NCBI GenBank assembly: GCA_017519685.1
Contig: JAFWRV010000215.1
Span: 1-7,155 of the forward strand
Reading direction: 5' to 3'
Source: Clostridia bacterium
Lineage (GTDB): Bacteria > Bacillota > Clostridia > Oscillospirales > Acutalibacteraceae
DNA: 7,155 nucleotides
Shown here: piece by piece, positions 5,443 to 7,155 of the stretch
Position numbering within the stretch: position 1 is the stretch's first letter
How the letters are laid out: each line of letters opens with the position of its first letter
Made by a program: the position numbers and the translations under genes
Notes under the pieces: model-generated
Seen by the model: the letters and a program-made list of their open reading frames with translations, nothing else
What the model was told of the DNA's origin: nothing
Databases searched by the model: none

Positions 5443-7155
5443 ATGGAATTTCTTAATAAAGGAATCGGAATGCTTAAAAGTGTGAAGACCTACTGGAAAA
5501 AACCGGCAGAGGGAAACTATATGTCTTTCCGTGAGGTTTTCGCCTACTCCGTCGGAGGACTCGGAGCATATTCGATATTCACGATGGCGCAGGCGCTTCT
5601 GCTCTCAACCACAAATGTTATCATCGGCAACACAATAGGAATACAGCCGATGCATATGTATGTGATGTACGTTATCTCCGTTATCACAAATATACCGCTC
5701 ACGATGGTGCGCGCGAATATGGTGGATAACGTTAAATACAAGCAGGGAAAATACCGCCCCTATCTTCTGAGAATGGGCGTGCCTACTGTTGTCATTTCTC
5801 TTCTGTTTGTTTTTACTCCGTATTCGAAAGTTTCTTATATCTGGCGCTGCCTGCTGATATTTGTATATAATTTCGGGCTTCAGTTTTTCTATAATTTCTT
5901 CTATGACGCCTATGAGAATCTTATTCACGTTCTCTCTCCAAATTCGCAGGAGCGCACCAACGCGACGGCTATCAAGAGTATGATATATTCTCTCTCTCCG
6001 ACCGTGACCAATTTTGTGACTCCGCTTATAGCGAACAAAGTGGCTGACGGCAATATGTATGACCTGAGAGTTTATCAGTGGCTCTATCCGTTTATCGCCG
6101 TAATCGGCGTGGGTCTGATTATCCTCGTATATGCGCGCACGGAAGAGAAAATAGTCATCGCCAAGACTCACCCGATGAAGGTGAAATTCACCGACGCTCT
6201 GCGCGAGGTGGCAAAGAATAAATATTTCTGGATTATTTCGCTTGCAGGCTGGCTCGGCTTTCTTGAAACCTGCACCTATGTTATTCTCCAGTGGCTTTAT
6301 AACTATGCTCATCTGTGCACGGCGGAGCAGTATTCATTTATAACTCTTATCCGCGGTTCCGCTTATGCCTGGGGAATGATTCTCGCGCCGTTCGCGATTA
6401 AACGCTGGGGCAAGAAAAAGGTGCTTGTGGTGACAAATCTTTTCAACATCTTTTTCCTCGCTCTCGTTTATCCGCTGATGGGCTCAATCTGGACCGTGCT
6501 GATGTGCATGTATTTCAATTCGGTTGCGGACTCCTTCATCCTTGTTCTTAATCCGACCATCCAGGCGGATATCCGCGATTATCAGCAGTATAAAAGCGGG
6601 GAGAGAATTGACGGTATGTTCGGAGCGGTTGCCCTTATCGGCTCTTTTGTGACTATGGCAACAAGCTCGGTTCTGCCCGCGGTTTATGAAAAATACGGTA
6701 TCTACTCGGGCAACGGTTATGAAAATATGTATGATATTCTTTATGACCTGCCTACCCTCTACCGTCTTGTAGGTGTGCTTGTCATACTTTCCGCCGTAGG
6801 CGCGGCGCTGAATCTTGTGCCGTATTTCTTCTATGACCTGACCGAAACAAAGCAGAAGGCGATAATAAAGATTCTGAAGATACGCGCGATGTTTGAGGAC
6901 TACGGCAACGGGGTTCTGAAGGATGAGGATATGGTCAGCACCGTCGATCTTATCAAGGAAGCCGGTGAAGCCGTAAGGCGCGGAAATCACGACCTGGCGG
7001 CGCTGAAAAAACAAAAGGTCTCGCGTGAGGAATACCGTAAGGCAGCCGCGGAAAACGAGGAATATGAAATAGGGCTTGCCGTTACGGGTGAATTGAATTA
7101 TTTTTCAAGCCCTCAGGGTATCGCTCAGGTTGAACGCGCGAAAAAGCATGTCGAA
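5443..7155 (+). CDS. GPH-family sugar:cation symporter with C-terminal extension (3' end beyond right edge)
   Basis: The frame is open for 571 codons from ATG 5443 to the window edge. About twelve hydrophobic segments can be placed near residues 33-58, 69-89, 111-125, 133-153, 176-195, 214-231, 260-280, 298-319, 326-343, 348-370, 392-412 and 439-461. Family marks of the glycoside-pentoside-hexuronide (MelB-like, MFS_2) symporters are QGKYRPYLLRMG (101-112) after the second segment and ADIRDYQQYKSGERIDG (375-391) before the eleventh. It should import a sugar or glycoside with a proton or sodium ion across the cytoplasmic membrane. A hydrophilic, charged tail runs from about residue 465 to beyond the edge (over 100 residues), longer than in plain GPH proteins of about 450-500 residues. 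It shows no obvious PTS IIA motif. AGGA lies eight bases before the start and the hydrolase stops 13 bases upstream, so the two are co-transcribed. The sugar transported is unknown. Confidence 0.9.
   Translation, partial: MEFLNKGIGMLKSVKTYWKKPAEGNYMSFREVFAYSVGGLGAYSIFTMAQALLLSTTNVIIGNTIGIQPMHMYVMYVISVITNIPLTMVRANMVDNVKYKQGKYRPYLLRMGVPTVVISLLFVFTPYSKVSYIWRCLLIFVYNFGLQFFYNFFYDAYENLIHVLSPNSQERTNATAIKSMIYSLSPTVTNFVTPLIANKVADGNMYDLRVYQWLYPFIAVIGVGLIILVYARTEEKIVIAKTHPMKVKFTDALREVAKNKYFWIISLAGWLGFLETCTYVILQWLYNYAHLCTAEQYSFITLIRGSAYAWGMILAPFAIKRWGKKKVLVVTNLFNIFFLALVYPLMGSIWTVLMCMYFNSVADSFILVLNPTIQADIRDYQQYKSGERIDGMFGAVALIGSFVTMATSSVLPAVYEKYGIYSGNGYENMYDILYDLPTLYRLVGVLVILSAVGAALNLVPYFFYDLTETKQKAIIKILKIRAMFEDYGNGVLKDEDMVSTVDLIKEAGEAVRRGNHDLAALKKQKVSREEYRKAAAENEEYEIGLAVTGELNYFSSPQGIAQVERAKKHVE

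Noticed and set aside
5605..6312. 235-codon open frame on the minus strand
   Set aside because: It is antisense to the GPH symporter, whose frame is open across the whole stretch and carries clear membrane segments and family motifs. The antisense product is rich in His and Arg and shows no recognisable domain.
6484..7014. 176-codon open frame on the minus strand
   Set aside because: It is a shadow of the symporter's last segments and tail, with no recognisable domain.

Overview
The window looks like a chromosomal segment of a Firmicutes (Bacillota) bacterium, probably of class Clostridia. This is inferred from the moderate GC content, the strong AGGAGG-type ribosome binding sites, the near-consensus sigma-A promoters, and the style of the proteins (SbcC opening with MRPLKLTMQAFGPYA, an HTH-WYL-WCX regulator, and a GPH sugar symporter with a long tail). 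Nothing in it resembles an insertion sequence, integrase, tRNA, rRNA or CRISPR array.

The layout is two divergent gene blocks around a 199-base intergenic region (3770-3968). On the minus strand, in transcription order, come a small zinc-ribbon protein (3584-3769), a WYL-domain transcription regulator (2512-3498), sbcD (1355-2500) and sbcC (1-1368, cut by the left edge). The last three form a tight operon. A near-perfect promoter (TTGACA, 17 bases, TATTAT) lies just upstream of the WYL gene, 11 bases separate the WYL gene from sbcD, and sbcD overlaps sbcC by 14 bases. SbcCD is the bacterial Mre11-Rad50 homologue, a nuclease that opens DNA hairpins and protein-blocked ends. WYL regulators studied elsewhere respond to nucleic-acid ligands and control DNA-repair or phage-defence genes. 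A self-regulated, damage-sensing nuclease operon is therefore a reasonable hypothesis.

On the plus strand, a promoter with an extended -10 drives a GH5 glycoside hydrolase of the endoglycoceramidase-like type (3969-5429). It is followed after 13 bases by a GPH-family sugar:cation symporter (5443 to the right edge, still open). The hydrolase has no signal peptide, so the pair reads as a small catabolic operon: the symporter imports a glycoside and the enzyme cleaves it in the cytoplasm. The substrate cannot be read from the sequence.

The two blocks have no obvious functional link. The most interesting points are the WYL-sbcD-sbcC operon with its possible operator sequences, the cytoplasmic endoglycoceramidase-like enzyme paired with an importer, and the long soluble tail on that importer. 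There are no convergent genes in the window, and I saw no convincing intrinsic terminator.
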